64,000 nt of DNA, taken from positions 108,082 to 172,081 of the forward strand of contig NZ_LNQC01000042.1 of the NCBI RefSeq assembly GCF_001651855.1. Direction: 5' to 3'. Source of the DNA: Sinorhizobium americanum (GTDB lineage Bacteria; Pseudomonadota; Alphaproteobacteria; Rhizobiales; Rhizobiaceae). The translations under genes and the position numbers were made by a program. This document shows positions 1 through 9,582 of this stretch, in pieces. How positions within the stretch are numbered: the stretch's first letter is position 1; every line of letters begins with the position of its first letter. The notes beneath the pieces are model-generated. The model did no database searches. It was not told the origin of the DNA and saw only the letters and a list, made by a program, of their open reading frames with translations.

Positions 1-1626
1 GGCGCCGGCGTCGGCATCCCCTATTATTGGGCGATCTCGCCCTATATGGACGCGACCGTCACAGCGACCGGATTGACGCGCCAGGGCTTCCTGCTAGAAG
101 GCGAGTTCCGCCAGCGGTTCCACAACGGCATGCATACGCTGAACGTGGCCGGCATCAGCCAGATGGACCGGGACCAGTTCACGCCTGGAACGGTCGATGC
201 GCAGGAAACCGCACGCGGCATGGTGGCGTCCAAGGGCCGATTCGAGATCAATCCGCGCTGGACCTTCGGCTGGAACGTTCTCGTCCAATCGGACAACAAC
301 TTCGCCAAGACCTATGATCTTTCGTCGTTCGACGGCACGACCTATGTCAACCAGGCCTACTTGTCCGGCCTCGGCAAGCGCAATTATTTCGACCTGCGCG
401 CGTTCTATTTCGACATACAGGATGCCGATCCGGATAGCATTGCGGAAAACCAGCAGCCGATCGCGCAGGTCCTCGACTATTCCTACACGGCGCCCGAGCC
501 AGTGCTGGGCGGCGAACTCAACGCCGACTTCAACTTCACGAACGTCAAGCGCAACCGGCTCGACCGCAATACTACGGTTTTCGGCGTCGACCGCTTCCGC
601 GGGCTCGAGGGAACCTCGCATCGCCTGACCGGCGAACTTGAATGGAAACGAACCTTCATCGCGCCCGGTGGGCTGGCGCTGACGCCGCTGCTTGCGGCAC
701 GCGGCGACGCGATTGGCGTCAATGTCGACGACCCCGTCGGCTACACCGGCGATTTCACAAGCAGCGATGCGGTGACGCGGAGCATGCTCACCGCGGGTCT
801 CGAGGCGCGTTACCCGATCCTTTTCGCCGGCGAAACGAGCAGCCATGTGCTGGAGCCGATCGCACAGATCTATGCGCGGCCGAACGAACAATATGCCGGC
901 GCACTGCCGAACGAAGACGCCCAGAGCTTCGTCTTCGACGCGACCAATCTCTTCGATCGCGACAAGTTTTCCGGTTTCGATCGGATCGAGGGCGGAACCC
1001 GTGCCAATGTCGGCCTCCGCTACACCGGAAGCTTCGACAACGGCTACGGCCTGCGCGCCATTGCCGGGCAATCGTTCCACCTCGGCGGCCTCAACTCCTT
1101 CGCAACGGACGATCTCGTCAAGGCTGGGGCCGATTCGGGCCTGGAAAGCGATCGATCCGACTACGTGGCGATGTTCGGCGTCGACGCGCCTTCGGGTTTG
1201 ATGGCAAGTCTCTCCGGCCGTCTGGACGAAGAGGACTTCAGCCTGCGTCGTGCCGATGCGACGGTGGGCTATCTCGGTCTGACATGGCAGGCCGCCTTCA
1301 CCTATACGCGCATCGAGGCACAGCCGCTCTACGGCTCGGCCTTCGACCAGGACGAGATCCAGTCGGCTGCCGCCTACCGGTTCCATGACTACTGGTCGGT
1401 TTTCGGCGGGGTGACCTATGACATCAATGAGGGCGTCGTAACCCGCCATGGCTTGGGACTGACCTATGACGATCAGGACACGCTGTTCTCGATCGTCTAC
1501 AAGTCGGAGCGGGATACGGACAGCACGGTCGCCAATGACTGGTCGATCGGTGCCCGCATCAGCTTCCGTACGCTCGGCGACATCAATGTGGGCGAGACCA
1601 GGTTCGAAGAGCTCGACTACTTCTGA
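1..1626 (+). CDS. lptD: LPS-assembly protein LptD, C-terminal part (5' end outside window)
   Basis: The frame is open from base 1 to the stop at 1624-1626, giving 541 residues of the C-terminal part of the outer-membrane LPS translocon LptD (OstA), which with LptE inserts LPS into the outer leaflet. The first visible residues (GVGIPYYWAISPYMD) match the start of the LptD barrel region. The rest is alternating polar/aromatic beta-strand sequence and ends in ELDYF, with the terminal Phe typical of substrates of the BAM machinery. The SurA-like chaperone gene follows, as in other rhizobia, and SurA is known to help LptD fold. The N-terminal signal peptide and OstA domain lie upstream of the window. 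Confidence 0.93.
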   Translation, partial: GAGVGIPYYWAISPYMDATVTATGLTRQGFLLEGEFRQRFHNGMHTLNVAGISQMDRDQFTPGTVDAQETARGMVASKGRFEINPRWTFGWNVLVQSDNNFAKTYDLSSFDGTTYVNQAYLSGLGKRNYFDLRAFYFDIQDADPDSIAENQQPIAQVLDYSYTAPEPVLGGELNADFNFTNVKRNRLDRNTTVFGVDRFRGLEGTSHRLTGELEWKRTFIAPGGLALTPLLAARGDAIGVNVDDPVGYTGDFTSSDAVTRSMLTAGLEARYPILFAGETSSHVLEPIAQIYARPNEQYAGALPNEDAQSFVFDATNLFDRDKFSGFDRIEGGTRANVGLRYTGSFDNGYGLRAIAGQSFHLGGLNSFATDDLVKAGADSGLESDRSDYVAMFGVDAPSGLMASLSGRLDEEDFSLRRADATVGYLGLTWQAAFTYTRIEAQPLYGSAFDQDEIQSAAAYRFHDYWSVFGGVTYDINEGVVTRHGLGLTYDDQDTLFSIVYKSERDTDSTVANDWSIGARISFRTLGDINVGETRFEELDYF

Positions 1627-1664
1627 GACTTCCCGGTTCCCTCTTTAATCTTGAGCGACGTCTT

Positions 1665-1686
1665 CCCGCCGCATAAATGCGGCGGG
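1665..1686 (+). terminator. Hairpin after lptD (terminator-like, no U tract)
   Basis: A perfect 9-bp stem, CCCGCCGCA / TGCGGCGGG with loop TAAA, lies about 40 bases after the lptD stop. It is not followed by a T run, so it may only partly terminate or may stabilise the lptD mRNA. The following gene is only 135 bases further on and could still be read from upstream. Confidence 0.45.
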
Positions 1687-1820
1687 CTCGATTGATCATG
1701 CGCTCTTGTCATTGTTTAGCCGCATGTATTATGCATTTCCCACAAATTGACAGTGGGAAGGCGGACGGTTGAGGCTGTGGCAACGGCTGCTGGCAATCGA
1801 CGCGGGATGAGCAGGGAACG

Positions 1821-2762
1821 ATGATGGGCGGGAAATTCTCGATCGTGAAGGCGCTCTCCGCCCTGGCGGTCGCCGGGGTGCTGAGCATTGCTTCGGGTGC
1901 GGCCGTTCAGGCTGCGAGCGGAGTGAGTGTGATCGTCAACAATACCGTTATCACCTCGGGTGATATCGCCAAGCGCGTGGCGTTCCTTCGCCTGCAGCGC
2001 CAGGGCGGCGGCGCGGCCGAAGCCAAGAAGCAACTGGTCGACGAGGTGCTGAAGCGCGCCGAGATCGCACGAGTCCAGCAATCGGTGAGCACTCAGGAGG
2101 TCGACGCCGCCTATGCGCGGTTTGCCGCCGGCAACAAGCTGTCGGCCGAGCAGCTCGGCAAGATTCTCGACCAATCCGGCGTCGGGATGGAGCATTTCAA
2201 GCAGTATATTGCTGTCCAGATGAGCTGGCCGCGGGTCGTCAACTTCCGCTATGGCAGCGCCACCCGCCTCTCCGGTGGCGACCTCGTCAAGCGCATGATG
2301 GAAGGCGGCGGCGACAAGCCGGTCACCACCGAATACTTCCTGCAGCAGGTCATCTTCGTCATACCGGAAAAGAAGCGCGGCGCGATCACCGCCAAGCGCC
2401 AGGCCGAAGCCAATGCCTCGCGCGCGAAGTTCCCCGGTTGCGAGACGTCGAAGGTCTTCGCGGCGAACTATCGTGACGTGTCGATCCGCAGTCTCGGCCG
2501 CGTGCTTGCCCAGCAGCTGCCGGAGGATTGGAAGCCGCTCGTCGAAAAGGCGGGCGACGGCATGACGACCGGCACGCGGGTCACCGAAAAGGGCGTCGAA
2601 TATCTCGCAATCTGCAAGAAGCGCCAGGTCAATGACGACGCCGCCGCTGAAGTCGTCTTCCGGGCCGAGGACATCGGTAAGAAGAAAGCCGGCGGCGAAG
2701 ATCCGAACAGCGAAAAATATCTCGAGGAACTGCGCTCCAAGGCGCAGATCGTCAACAAATAA
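1821..2762 (+). CDS. SurA-like periplasmic chaperone / parvulin-type peptidylprolyl isomerase
   Basis: The 313-residue protein has a signal peptide (about residues 1-31, a hydrophobic core then VQA) followed by a SurA N-terminal domain ([14 protein letters not shown], about residues 37-50) and one degenerate parvulin-like segment (about 170-280). E. coli SurA is about 428 residues with two parvulin domains, so this is the short alphaproteobacterial form. It probably escorts outer-membrane proteins such as LptD, encoded just upstream, through the periplasm. The start ATGATG follows AGGGAACG. pdxA starts 11 bases after the stop, so surA-pdxA-rsmA look co-transcribed. Isomerase activity cannot be judged from sequence. 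Confidence 0.82.
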   Translation: MMGGKFSIVKALSALAVAGVLSIASGAAVQAASGVSVIVNNTVITSGDIAKRVAFLRLQRQGGGAAEAKKQLVDEVLKRAEIARVQQSVSTQEVDAAYARFAAGNKLSAEQLGKILDQSGVGMEHFKQYIAVQMSWPRVVNFRYGSATRLSGGDLVKRMMEGGGDKPVTTEYFLQQVIFVIPEKKRGAITAKRQAEANASRAKFPGCETSKVFAANYRDVSIRSLGRVLAQQLPEDWKPLVEKAGDGMTTGTRVTEKGVEYLAICKKRQVNDDAAAEVVFRAEDIGKKKAGGEDPNSEKYLEELRSKAQIVNK

Positions 2763-2773
2763 GACGGGCCGTC

Positions 2774-3802
2774 ATGAACGACACGCGCGGCAGGCCGGTC
2801 GCCCTGACGATGGGTGACCCGGCCGGTATCGGCCCGGACATCACTCTTGCCGTTTGGGCAAAGCGGGAGGCGCAGGCGACTGCGCCTTTCCTCTTCGTCG
2901 GCGACCCGGCAGTGCTGTCGGCACGCGCCAAGGCGCTCGGGATCACCGTGCCGATCGAGGAGACCGATTGTCTCAACGCCGCCACCGTCTTCGCGAACGC
3001 GCTGCCGGTATTGCCGGTGCAGTGTCCCACTCCCGTTGTCGCCGGCGAGCCGAGCGCGGGGAATGCCGCTGCCGTCACCGGTGCGATCGATGTCGCCGTC
3101 CAACTCGTCGTCGCCGGTGAGGCATCAGCCGTGACGACCAATCCCATCGCGAAAGCCGTTCTCTACGAGGCGGGCTTCCGCTTCCCCGGCCATACGGAAT
3201 ACCTCGCCGATCTGGCGGAGAAGGCGACCGGAACCGCAGTCCTGCCGGTGATGATGCTCGCGGGGCCGAAGCTGCGCGCCGTTCCCGTGACGATCCATAT
3301 CCCGCTCAAGGATGTTCCCGCCGCCCTGACGCCGGATCTGATCTACCGGACCTGCACGACAACCGCCGCCGACCTCACGAGCCGCTTCGGATTGAAGACG
3401 CCTCGCCTTGCAATCGCCGGACTGAACCCGCATGCCGGCGAAGGCGGCGCGCTCGGTCTTGAGGACGAGGCGGTCATTCGCCCGGTCGTCGACCGGCTTC
3501 GCGGCGAAGGTCTCAACGTCGTCGGACCGCTTCCGGCGGATACCATGTTTCACGACCGGGCAAGGGAGACCTATGACGTCGCGATCTGCATGTATCACGA
3601 CCAGGCCCTGATCCCGGCCAAGGCGCTCGGTTTCGACGAGAGTGTCAATGTGACGCTTGGCTTACCTTTCATCAGAACCTCGCCGGACCACGGCACCGCC
3701 TTTGCGATTGCCGGCAAGGGAATTGCCCGCGAGGACAGCCTGCAGGCGGCCTTGCGGCTTGCCGGAGAACTTGCGGCAAATGCCGGAAAGGCTCGAAGCT
3801 GA
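2774..3802 (+). CDS. pdxA: 4-hydroxythreonine-4-phosphate dehydrogenase PdxA
   Basis: The 342-residue protein belongs to the PdxA family, which oxidises 4-phosphohydroxy-L-threonine with NAD in the DXP-dependent pyridoxal 5'-phosphate pathway. Family motifs are intact: [10 protein letters not shown] at residues 14-23, the metal-ligand region [21 protein letters not shown], and [12 protein letters not shown] near the C-terminus carrying another metal-binding His. Length is normal. Its TGA overlaps the ATG of rsmA by one base (TGATG), so the two are translationally coupled. Confidence 0.96.
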   Translation: MNDTRGRPVALTMGDPAGIGPDITLAVWAKREAQATAPFLFVGDPAVLSARAKALGITVPIEETDCLNAATVFANALPVLPVQCPTPVVAGEPSAGNAAAVTGAIDVAVQLVVAGEASAVTTNPIAKAVLYEAGFRFPGHTEYLADLAEKATGTAVLPVMMLAGPKLRAVPVTIHIPLKDVPAALTPDLIYRTCTTTAADLTSRFGLKTPRLAIAGLNPHAGEGGALGLEDEAVIRPVVDRLRGEGLNVVGPLPADTMFHDRARETYDVAICMYHDQALIPAKALGFDESVNVTLGLPFIRTSPDHGTAFAIAGKGIAREDSLQAALRLAGELAANAGKARS

Positions 3803-4626
3803 TGGCAGCTCTCGATGGTCTGCCGCCGCTTCGCGACGTCATCCAGCGCCATGGGCTGGATGCGAAGAAGGCGCTCGGGCAAAACTTCCTGCTCGACCTG
3901 AACCTCACCCAGAAGATCGCCCGCACCGCCGGTCCGCTGGACGATGTCACCGTCATTGAGGTCGGTCCCGGCCCCGGAGGGCTGACGCGCGCGATCCTGG
4001 CGCTCGGCGCCAAGAAGGTCGTGGCGATTGAGCGAGACTCGCGCTGCCTGCCGGCCCTTGCCGAAATCGGCGCCCATTATCCCGACCGGCTCGACGTCGT
4101 CGAAGGTGACGCCCTGAAGGTCGATTTCGAGAGCCTCGCCGACGGCCCGGTACGCATCATCGCCAACCTGCCCTACAATGTCGGCACGCAGCTTCTCGTC
4201 AATTGGCTGTTGCCGGAGCGCTGGCCGCCCTTCTGGCAGTCGATGACGCTGATGTTCCAGCGGGAAGTCGGGTTGCGCATCGTCGCAGGCGCCGACGACG
4301 ATCATTATGGCCGCCTCGGCGTCCTCTGCGGCTGGCGGACCAAGGCGCGCCTCGCCTTCGACGTGCCGCCGCAGGCCTTCACCCCTCCTCCGAAGGTCAC
4401 CTCCACGGTCGTGCATCTCGAACCGAACGAAACACCGATTCCCTGTGTCGTCTCCTCTCTCGAGAAAGTCACGCAGGCGGCCTTCGGCCAGCGCCGCAAG
4501 ATGCTGCGCCAGAGTCTCAAGCCGCTCGGCGGCGAAGCGCTGCTCGGCAAGGCCGGCATCGACCCGCAACGCCGGGCCGAGACGCTGACGATCGAAGAAT
4601 TCTGCCGTCTGGCGAATTGCCTGTGA
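3802..4626 (+). CDS. rsmA: 16S rRNA (adenine1518-N6/adenine1519-N6)-dimethyltransferase RsmA/KsgA
   Basis: The 274-residue SAM-dependent enzyme dimethylates two adjacent adenines in the 3' hairpin of 16S rRNA; its loss gives kasugamycin resistance. The N-terminal [11 protein letters not shown], the SAM-binding motif [15 protein letters not shown] and the catalytic NLPYNVGTQ motif (target adenine binding) are all present, and the C-terminal helical domain is full length. It is coupled to pdxA by a one-base overlap. It converges with gmk, leaving only 15 bases between the two stop codons, with no space for a separate terminator. Confidence 0.97.
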   Translation: MAALDGLPPLRDVIQRHGLDAKKALGQNFLLDLNLTQKIARTAGPLDDVTVIEVGPGPGGLTRAILALGAKKVVAIERDSRCLPALAEIGAHYPDRLDVVEGDALKVDFESLADGPVRIIANLPYNVGTQLLVNWLLPERWPPFWQSMTLMFQREVGLRIVAGADDDHYGRLGVLCGWRTKARLAFDVPPQAFTPPPKVTSTVVHLEPNETPIPCVVSSLEKVTQAAFGQRRKMLRQSLKPLGGEALLGKAGIDPQRRAETLTIEEFCRLANCL

Positions 4627-4641
4627 GCCGGCACGAAGGAC

Positions 4642-5301
4642 TTAGAACGGGTTTTCCGTTAGAAGCCCATTGACGAATTCGAACAGGCCGGGGCGACGGT
4701 CGCGGCGCAGGCGCTCCGCTTCGATGATCGAGCGGACCGAGGAGAAGGCGCGGTCGAGATCGTCGTTGACGACGATATAGTCATATTCCCGCCAGTGTTC
4801 GATCTCCGCACGCGAGTTGGCGAGCCGGGTCGCGATCACCTCCTCGGTGTCCTCGGCACGCCGGTGCAGGCGCGACTGCAGCTCGGCCATGGACGGAGGC
4901 AGGATGAAGATCGAGACAACGTCGCCCGCCATCTTTTCCTGCAATTGCTGCGCACCTTGCCAGTCGATGTCGAAGAGCATGTCACGCCCTTCAGCCATCG
5001 CCGCCTCGACGGCGTCGCGGGGCGTGCCGTAAAAATTACCGTGCACTTCGGCCCATTCGAGCAGCGAATCCGTCGCCCTCAGGGCCTCGAATTCGCGGAT
5101 CGTCTTGAAATGGTAGTGCCGGCCTTCGATCTCGCTCAATCTCTTCGCACGCGTCGTCACGCTCACGGAAATGCTCAGCTCCGGATCGGCTTCGAGCAGG
5201 TTACGCGCGATGGTCGACTTGCCCGCGCCAGAGGGCGACGAGATCACGAGCATCAATCCGCGACGGGGTATCCTGATGGGCGAAGCAGTCGCCGATTTCA
5301 T
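4642..5301 (-). CDS. gmk: Guanylate kinase
   Basis: The 219-residue kinase phosphorylates GMP and dGMP with ATP. The P-loop [10 protein letters not shown] (about residues 22-31) and the guanylate kinase signature around [17 protein letters not shown] are intact. It starts three bases after the stop of yicC, so it is the last gene of the minus-strand fab-mltG-yicC-gmk run; yicC-gmk linkage is conserved across proteobacteria. The N-terminus carries an extra 15 residues or so before the core, which is usual in rhizobia. Confidence 0.96.
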   Translation of the reverse strand: MKSATASPIRIPRRGLMLVISSPSGAGKSTIARNLLEADPELSISVSVTTRAKRLSEIEGRHYHFKTIREFEALRATDSLLEWAEVHGNFYGTPRDAVEAAMAEGRDMLFDIDWQGAQQLQEKMAGDVVSIFILPPSMAELQSRLHRRAEDTEEVIATRLANSRAEIEHWREYDYIVVNDDLDRAFSSVRSIIEAERLRRDRRPGLFEFVNGLLTENPF

Positions 5302-5304
5302 GTC

Positions 5305-6192
5305 TTACTCCAGATTCTGAACCTGTTCGCGGAACTGATCGATCACAACCTTCAATTCGATGCCCGCGGCCGAGACGACGGCGGCATTGGACTTCGAACA
5401 GATCGTATTCGATTCCCGGTTAAATTCCTGTGCAAGGAAATCGAGCTTGCGTCCGACCGGGCCGCCTTTCGTCAGAAGCTCGCGGGCGGCGGCGATATGC
5501 GCGCGGAGCCGGTCGATCTCTTCCCGGAGATCAGCCTTGGTGGCGAGCAGTGCGACCTCGGCATGCAATCTCTCACGGTCGATCGAGGAGGCATTGTCCA
5601 TGATCAGCGCGATCTGCTGCGCCAATCGCGCGGCAATGGCCGAAGGGCTGCGCGAGGGGTCGCTCTCCACCGTCGTCGTCAGCTCTTCGATGCGGTCCAC
5701 CTGCATCAGCAGAACCTTTTCGAGCGCGGCCCCCTCTTCCTCACGCATGGCCATCAGGTCGGCGAGCGCCAACTCCAGCCCCTTAACGATGTCGGTGTCG
5801 CGGGCGGCGCGCTCGCTTTCGCTTTCCTCCGGCTCACGAAGGTCGATGATGCCGCGGAGCGACAGAAGCGTATCGAATCTCAGCGGCGCCGGATCGACGA
5901 GGTCGCCCAGTTGCTCGCGCAGCTTCAGGACGGCGTCCAGCGCACCCCGATTGATCACGGCGTCGACGGCCGTCTCGCCGCCGCTGACCGATAGGGCGAT
6001 CTGCAGGTTGCCGCGGGAGAAATACTGCGGAGCAAGGCGCCGACAGTCCGGCTCGAAACGCTCCAGCCCCTGCGGCAGGCGCAGCCGCACATCGAGCCCC
6101 TTGCCATTGACCGAGCGCAACTCCCAGGCCCAGCGATAGCGGCCGCTGCTCCCCTCCCTCCTTGCGAAGCCGGTCATCGATTGGAGCGGCAT
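5305..6192 (-). CDS. YicC family protein (putative endoribonuclease)
   Basis: The 295-residue protein starts with MPLQSMTGFARREG, the canonical YicC N-terminus. I chose this ATG at 6192 because GGAGGA sits just upstream; longer in-frame starts to 6252 lack family similarity. The C-terminal DUF1527 region ends in the conserved stretch NTICSKSNAAVVSAAGIELK. YicC proteins are linked to stationary-phase survival and, from more recent work on the E. coli protein, to endoribonuclease activity. The gene is immediately upstream of gmk, as in most proteobacteria. Confidence 0.93.
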   Translation of the reverse strand: MPLQSMTGFARREGSSGRYRWAWELRSVNGKGLDVRLRLPQGLERFEPDCRRLAPQYFSRGNLQIALSVSGGETAVDAVINRGALDAVLKLREQLGDLVDPAPLRFDTLLSLRGIIDLREPEESESERAARDTDIVKGLELALADLMAMREEEGAALEKVLLMQVDRIEELTTTVESDPSRSPSAIAARLAQQIALIMDNASSIDRERLHAEVALLATKADLREEIDRLRAHIAAARELLTKGGPVGRKLDFLAQEFNRESNTICSKSNAAVVSAAGIELKVVIDQFREQVQNLE

Positions 6193-6266
6193 GGTTTCCT
6201 CCATTCGCTGCCGAGTGCTTCCTTCGATCGCTCGCAGACGAGGACAGAGCACGCAGCGTTTCTAGG

Positions 6267-6305
6267 CTACAGAGACTTTGTGCGTCCGCAAGGACGCACG
6301 GCGCT
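6267..6305. repeat. Palindromic intergenic repeat, copy 1 of family A
   Basis: CTACAGAGACTTTG leads into a perfect 7-bp hairpin TGCGTCC-GCAA-GGACGCA and then CGGCGCT. The same plan occurs at 16314-16355 (CTACAGCGACCTTTG, hairpin, CGGCGCT), so the two are members of one dispersed family. The element lies in the 198-base space between mltG and yicC. Such short palindromic elements are common between genes in rhizobia. Confidence 0.6.
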
Positions 6306-6326
6306 TTCGTGCAGAAGCAATAGGGC

Positions 6327-6363
6327 GACGGCGCGGCATCCCGCAAGGGATATCCGCGCCGTC
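6327..6363. terminator. Strong hairpin downstream of mltG
   Basis: A long interrupted stem with outer arms GACGGCGCGG / CCGCGCCGTC (10 bp) and inner arms ATCCC / GGGAT around a GCAA tetraloop lies 28 bases after the mltG stop on the minus strand. There is no clear U tract after it. It could terminate mltG transcription or set mRNA ends between mltG and yicC-gmk. Confidence 0.45.
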
Positions 6364-6390
6364 CGCTGATCGTCCACAATGCAGCCTGTC

Positions 6391-7578
6391 TTATTGCGCC
6401 TCGGGCACCGTGGCGGCATCCGCAGCCGCCTTCGCCGCCTCGGCCGCCTTTTCGGCCTCGAGCTTTCGCCACCGCCGCACATTCGCATTGTGCTCTTCGA
6501 GGGTTGCTGCGAAGACGTGGCCGCCAGTGCCGTCGGCGACAAAATAGAGCTCGGGCGTGCGCGACGGGTTGGCTACCGCTTCCAGCGCCGCCCTGCCCGG
6601 ATTTGCGATCGGCGTCGGCGGCAGTCCCTTGATGATATAGGTGTTGTACGGCGTTTCCTTTTCCAGGTCCGACTTCAGGATCGCCCGGTCGGCCGGTTTG
6701 CCCTCTCCGCCGAAGATGCCGTAGATGATCGTCGGATCCGACTGCAGGCGCATGCCCTTTTCCAAACGGTTGATGAACACGGAGGCGACGCGCGGCCGTT
6801 CGTCTGCGCGGCCCGTCTCCTTCTCGACGATGGAGGCGAGCGTGACGAACTCGTCGACCGACGAAACCGGCAGCTCTGGATCACGCTTATCCCAGATCTG
6901 CTCGACCAGCGCCTTCTGTGCTGCAACCATCTGCTGGACGATCTCGGCCCGCTTGGTGCCGCGTGTGAATTTGTAGGTGTCCGGCTTCAGCGACCCCTCG
7001 GCCGGCAGTTCCGTCGGCAGATCGCCGGCGAGCACCGGGTCGTCCGCAAGCTTGCGGAACATCTGTTTCACCGTCAGCCCTTCCGGCAGAGACACGGCAT
7101 AGAGGATCGACTTGCCGGATTTCAGTAGTTCCATGATCTCCTGCATCGAGGCATGCGCCTTGATTTCGTATTCGCCGGCCTTCAGCGTCTGATTGTCGAG
7201 ATAGGCCTCGGAGACGAAGCGGAATACGCGGCCGTCGGTGACGATGCCGTTGCGCTCCAGCCCCTCGGCAATCTCGATAATGCCGGCGCCGCTGCGCACG
7301 ATGAAGTTCTGGTTCGCCTGCAAGGGGCCGGCCTTCTCGTATTCATGCATGGCGTAGTAGACGGCGCCCGCCGCCGCCAGCACGACGAAAACCACCACGG
7401 TCATCAGGAAATTGAGGAAGATGACGACCTGGCTGCGTGCTTTCCGGGAACGTTTCGGCGGCTCCGGCACCCGCTCGGGTCTCAGCGCCTCGCTCGCCGA
7501 CTTCGGAATGATCGGCCCGTTGCTCCCGGTTTCATTGCGGCCGAACTGCGCCGCGCTGTTATCGTTTGAGTCGCTCAC
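6391..7578 (-). CDS. mltG: Endolytic murein transglycosylase MltG (YceG-like)
   Basis: The 395-residue inner-membrane protein cleaves nascent peptidoglycan strands and releases them from synthesis. After a cytoplasmic tail rich in Pro, Arg and Lys there is one membrane segment (VVIFLNFLMTVVVFVVLAAA), then a LysM-like subdomain and the YceG domain with the catalytic Glu in SIVEKETG, followed by SDPTIIYG and the signature GLPPTPIANPGRAAL. I place the start at GTG 7578 (translated MSDSNDNSAAQF), preceded by GGGAAAA; the frame is open further upstream but that part looks non-coding. It lies downstream of the fab genes, as in many alphaproteobacteria. Confidence 0.93.
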   Translation of the reverse strand: MSDSNDNSAAQFGRNETGSNGPIIPKSASEALRPERVPEPPKRSRKARSQVVIFLNFLMTVVVFVVLAAAGAVYYAMHEYEKAGPLQANQNFIVRSGAGIIEIAEGLERNGIVTDGRVFRFVSEAYLDNQTLKAGEYEIKAHASMQEIMELLKSGKSILYAVSLPEGLTVKQMFRKLADDPVLAGDLPTELPAEGSLKPDTYKFTRGTKRAEIVQQMVAAQKALVEQIWDKRDPELPVSSVDEFVTLASIVEKETGRADERPRVASVFINRLEKGMRLQSDPTIIYGIFGGEGKPADRAILKSDLEKETPYNTYIIKGLPPTPIANPGRAALEAVANPSRTPELYFVADGTGGHVFAATLEEHNANVRRWRKLEAEKAAEAAKAAADAATVPEAQ

Positions 7579-7812
7579 GATTTTCCCGAATCCGAAATCC
7601 GCAAATTCAATTGAGCTTCGCCGGCGCGAATTTCGGCTTAGACCGGCGGCAAGCGTAAACGTGCACGAATGTGTCAGAGCAATGCATAGTCTACAATGCC
7701 GGTTTTGCCTTGCGCGAACGTAACCAATCGGGGCGACGACGACGCGACGTGTCCCGCCGACAGCTTGTAGCGAGCATTGCGGCAAAATGCGGGATAAACA
7801 CCCGACGATACA

Positions 7813-7844
7813 GGTAGCGCGAACCGTTTTTTGCTCGCGCTACC
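7813..7844. terminator. Hairpin just after fabF
   Basis: A perfect 10-bp stem, GGTAGCGCGA / TCGCGCTACC with a 12-base loop, begins 18 bases after the fabF stop. There is no U tract on the minus strand after it, so termination is uncertain; RNA 3'-end protection is the alternative. The rest of the 284-base gap to mltG (7579-7862) contains nothing I recognise and must hold any separate mltG promoter. Confidence 0.45.
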
Positions 7845-7862
7845 GCAGGCCGTCCGGCAGCC

Positions 7863-9134
7863 TCAGTGGCCCTGGTAGCGGCGCAGCACCAGCGAAGCAT
7901 TGGTGCCGCCGAAACCGAAGGAATTCGACAGGGCGACGTTGATCTCGCGCTTGCGGGCAACGTGCGGCACCAGGTCGATCTTCGTCTCGACCGACGGATT
8001 GTCGAGATTGAGGGTCGGCGGGGCGATATTGTCGCGAATCGCCAGCGCCGAGAAAATGGCCTCGACCGCGCCCGCAGCCCCGAGCAGATGACCGATTGCC
8101 GATTTCGTCGAAGACATTGAGATCTTCGAAGCGCTGCCCCCGACCAGCCGCTCGACGGCTCCGAGTTCGATCGTGTCGGCCATAGTGGATGTGCCGTGCG
8201 CGTTGATGTAGTCGACGTCGGCGGCTGTCAGGCCGGCGCGCTTCAGCGCCATCTGTATGCAACGGTAGGCGCCGTCGCCGTCCTCCGACGGAGCGGTGAT
8301 GTGGAAGGCGTCGCCGGAAAGGCCGTAGCCGACCACCTCGGCATAGATCTTGGCGCCCCGCGCCTTGGCGTGCTCAAGCTCCTCGAGGATGACGATGCCT
8401 GCGCCCTCGCCCATGACGAAGCCGTCGCGATCGGCATCATAGGGACGGGATGCTTTTTCCGGATTGTCGTTATGCTGCGTCGAGAGCGCCTTGCAGGCGG
8501 CAAAGCCCGCAAGCGAAATGCGGCAGATCGGCGATTCGGTGCCGCCCGCCACCATCACGTCGGCGTCACCGAGCGCGATCAGGCGGCTTGCGTCGCCGAT
8601 CGCATGCGCGCCGGTCGAACAGGCCGTGACAACCGAATGGTTCGGGCCGCGCAGCTTGTGGCGGATGGAAACCTGGCCGGAAGCAAGATTGATCAGGCGG
8701 CCGGGGATGAAGAAGGGCGAAAGCCGGCGCGGCCCCTTGTCGCGCAGCGTGTAGCCGCCTTCGACGATGCCTTCGAGGCCGCCGATGCCGGAGCCGATCA
8801 GCACGCCGGTGGCAATCTGATCCTCATTGCTTTCCGGCTTCCAGCCGGCATCCGCCAGCGCCATGTCGGCGGCGGCCATCGCGTAGACGATGAAGGGATC
8901 GATCTTGCGCTGCTCCTTGGGCTCCATCCAGTCGTCGGCATTGAAGGTGCCGTCGGAGCCGTCGCCGAAGGGAATGCGGCAGGCGATCTTGGCCGGGAGG
9001 TCCTCGACCTCGAATTCGGTGACCTTGCGCGCCGCGTTGCCGCCGGCAACAAGACGCGACCAGCTAACCTCGGTTCCGCAACCCAAAGGAGATACCATGC
9101 CGGTACCGGTGATAACGACACGTCTCATGCCCAT
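7863..9134 (-). CDS. fabF: 3-oxoacyl-ACP synthase II (KASII)
   Basis: The 423-residue condensing enzyme extends acyl-ACP with malonyl-ACP in type II fatty-acid synthesis. The Cys-His-His triad is visible: Cys in VTACSTGAHAIG, His in INAHGTSTMAD and His in KSAIGHLLGAAG; the C-terminal NSFGFGGTNASLV is also present. Of the adjacent starts MGMRRVVITG (9134) and MRRVVITG (9128), the first is better spaced from AGGG, six bases away. It follows acpP in the minus-strand cluster fabD-fabG-acpP-fabF, separated from acpP by 211 bases holding two hairpins. Confidence 0.97.
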   Translation of the reverse strand: MGMRRVVITGTGMVSPLGCGTEVSWSRLVAGGNAARKVTEFEVEDLPAKIACRIPFGDGSDGTFNADDWMEPKEQRKIDPFIVYAMAAADMALADAGWKPESNEDQIATGVLIGSGIGGLEGIVEGGYTLRDKGPRRLSPFFIPGRLINLASGQVSIRHKLRGPNHSVVTACSTGAHAIGDASRLIALGDADVMVAGGTESPICRISLAGFAACKALSTQHNDNPEKASRPYDADRDGFVMGEGAGIVILEELEHAKARGAKIYAEVVGYGLSGDAFHITAPSEDGDGAYRCIQMALKRAGLTAADVDYINAHGTSTMADTIELGAVERLVGGSASKISMSSTKSAIGHLLGAAGAVEAIFSALAIRDNIAPPTLNLDNPSVETKIDLVPHVARKREINVALSNSFGFGGTNASLVLRRYQGH

Positions 9135-9295
9135 GATCCACCCTGAACGTTCCATTCCGGAGCCGAACCGGTACGCGTGCGACGAGCCCGATCCCTGCAT
9201 CCCTTGCAGCTTTGACGATCAGAGGGAAAGGCGGGAGCGCTTTGCTGATCGCGACCCGCAATCGCGGCGGGCCAGCCCACATCCCCAGGGCTGTA

Positions 9296-9337
9296 CGGGC
9301 CGCGATCTTGCGGCCCGCCGGGCGGCCTTCAGGCCGC
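9296..9337. terminator. Tandem hairpins between acpP and fabF
   Basis: Two perfect GC stems lie side by side: CGGGCCGC / GCGGCCCG with loop GATCTT (9296-9317) and GCGGCC / GGCCGC with loop TTCA (9322-9337). They begin 8 bases after the acpP stop on the minus strand and have no U tract. The position suggests partial termination or 3'-end protection of an abundant acpP mRNA, with limited read-through into fabF. Confidence 0.5.
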
Positions 9338-9345
9338 AGCGACGA

Positions 9346-9582
9346 TTAGGCCTGGGCCTTTTCGATGAACTTGACGGCGTCGCCGACGGTCAGGATCGAA
9401 TCCGCCGCGTCGTCCGGGATTTCGACGCCGAATTCTTCTTCGAAGGCCATGACCAGTTCGACGGTGTCGAGCGAGTCCGCGCCGAGGTCGTCGATGAAGC
9501 TTGCGCCTTCGCTAACTTTTTCGGCATCGACGCCAAGGTGATCAATAACAATTTTCTTCACGCGTTCTGCGATATCGCTCAT
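9346..9582 (-). CDS. acpP: Acyl carrier protein
   Basis: The 78-residue acidic protein carries growing acyl chains on 4'-phosphopantetheine. The attachment serine is Ser37 in [15 protein letters not shown], and the length is exactly that of housekeeping ACPs. The start at 9582 ([12 protein letters not shown]) is preceded by GAGGA; upstream in-frame codons do not resemble ACP. The gene lies between fabG and fabF, with large spacers on both sides (340 and 211 bases), consistent with its own promoter and separate mRNA control. Confidence 0.98.
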   Translation of the reverse strand: MSDIAERVKKIVIDHLGVDAEKVSEGASFIDDLGADSLDTVELVMAFEEEFGVEIPDDAADSILTVGDAVKFIEKAQA

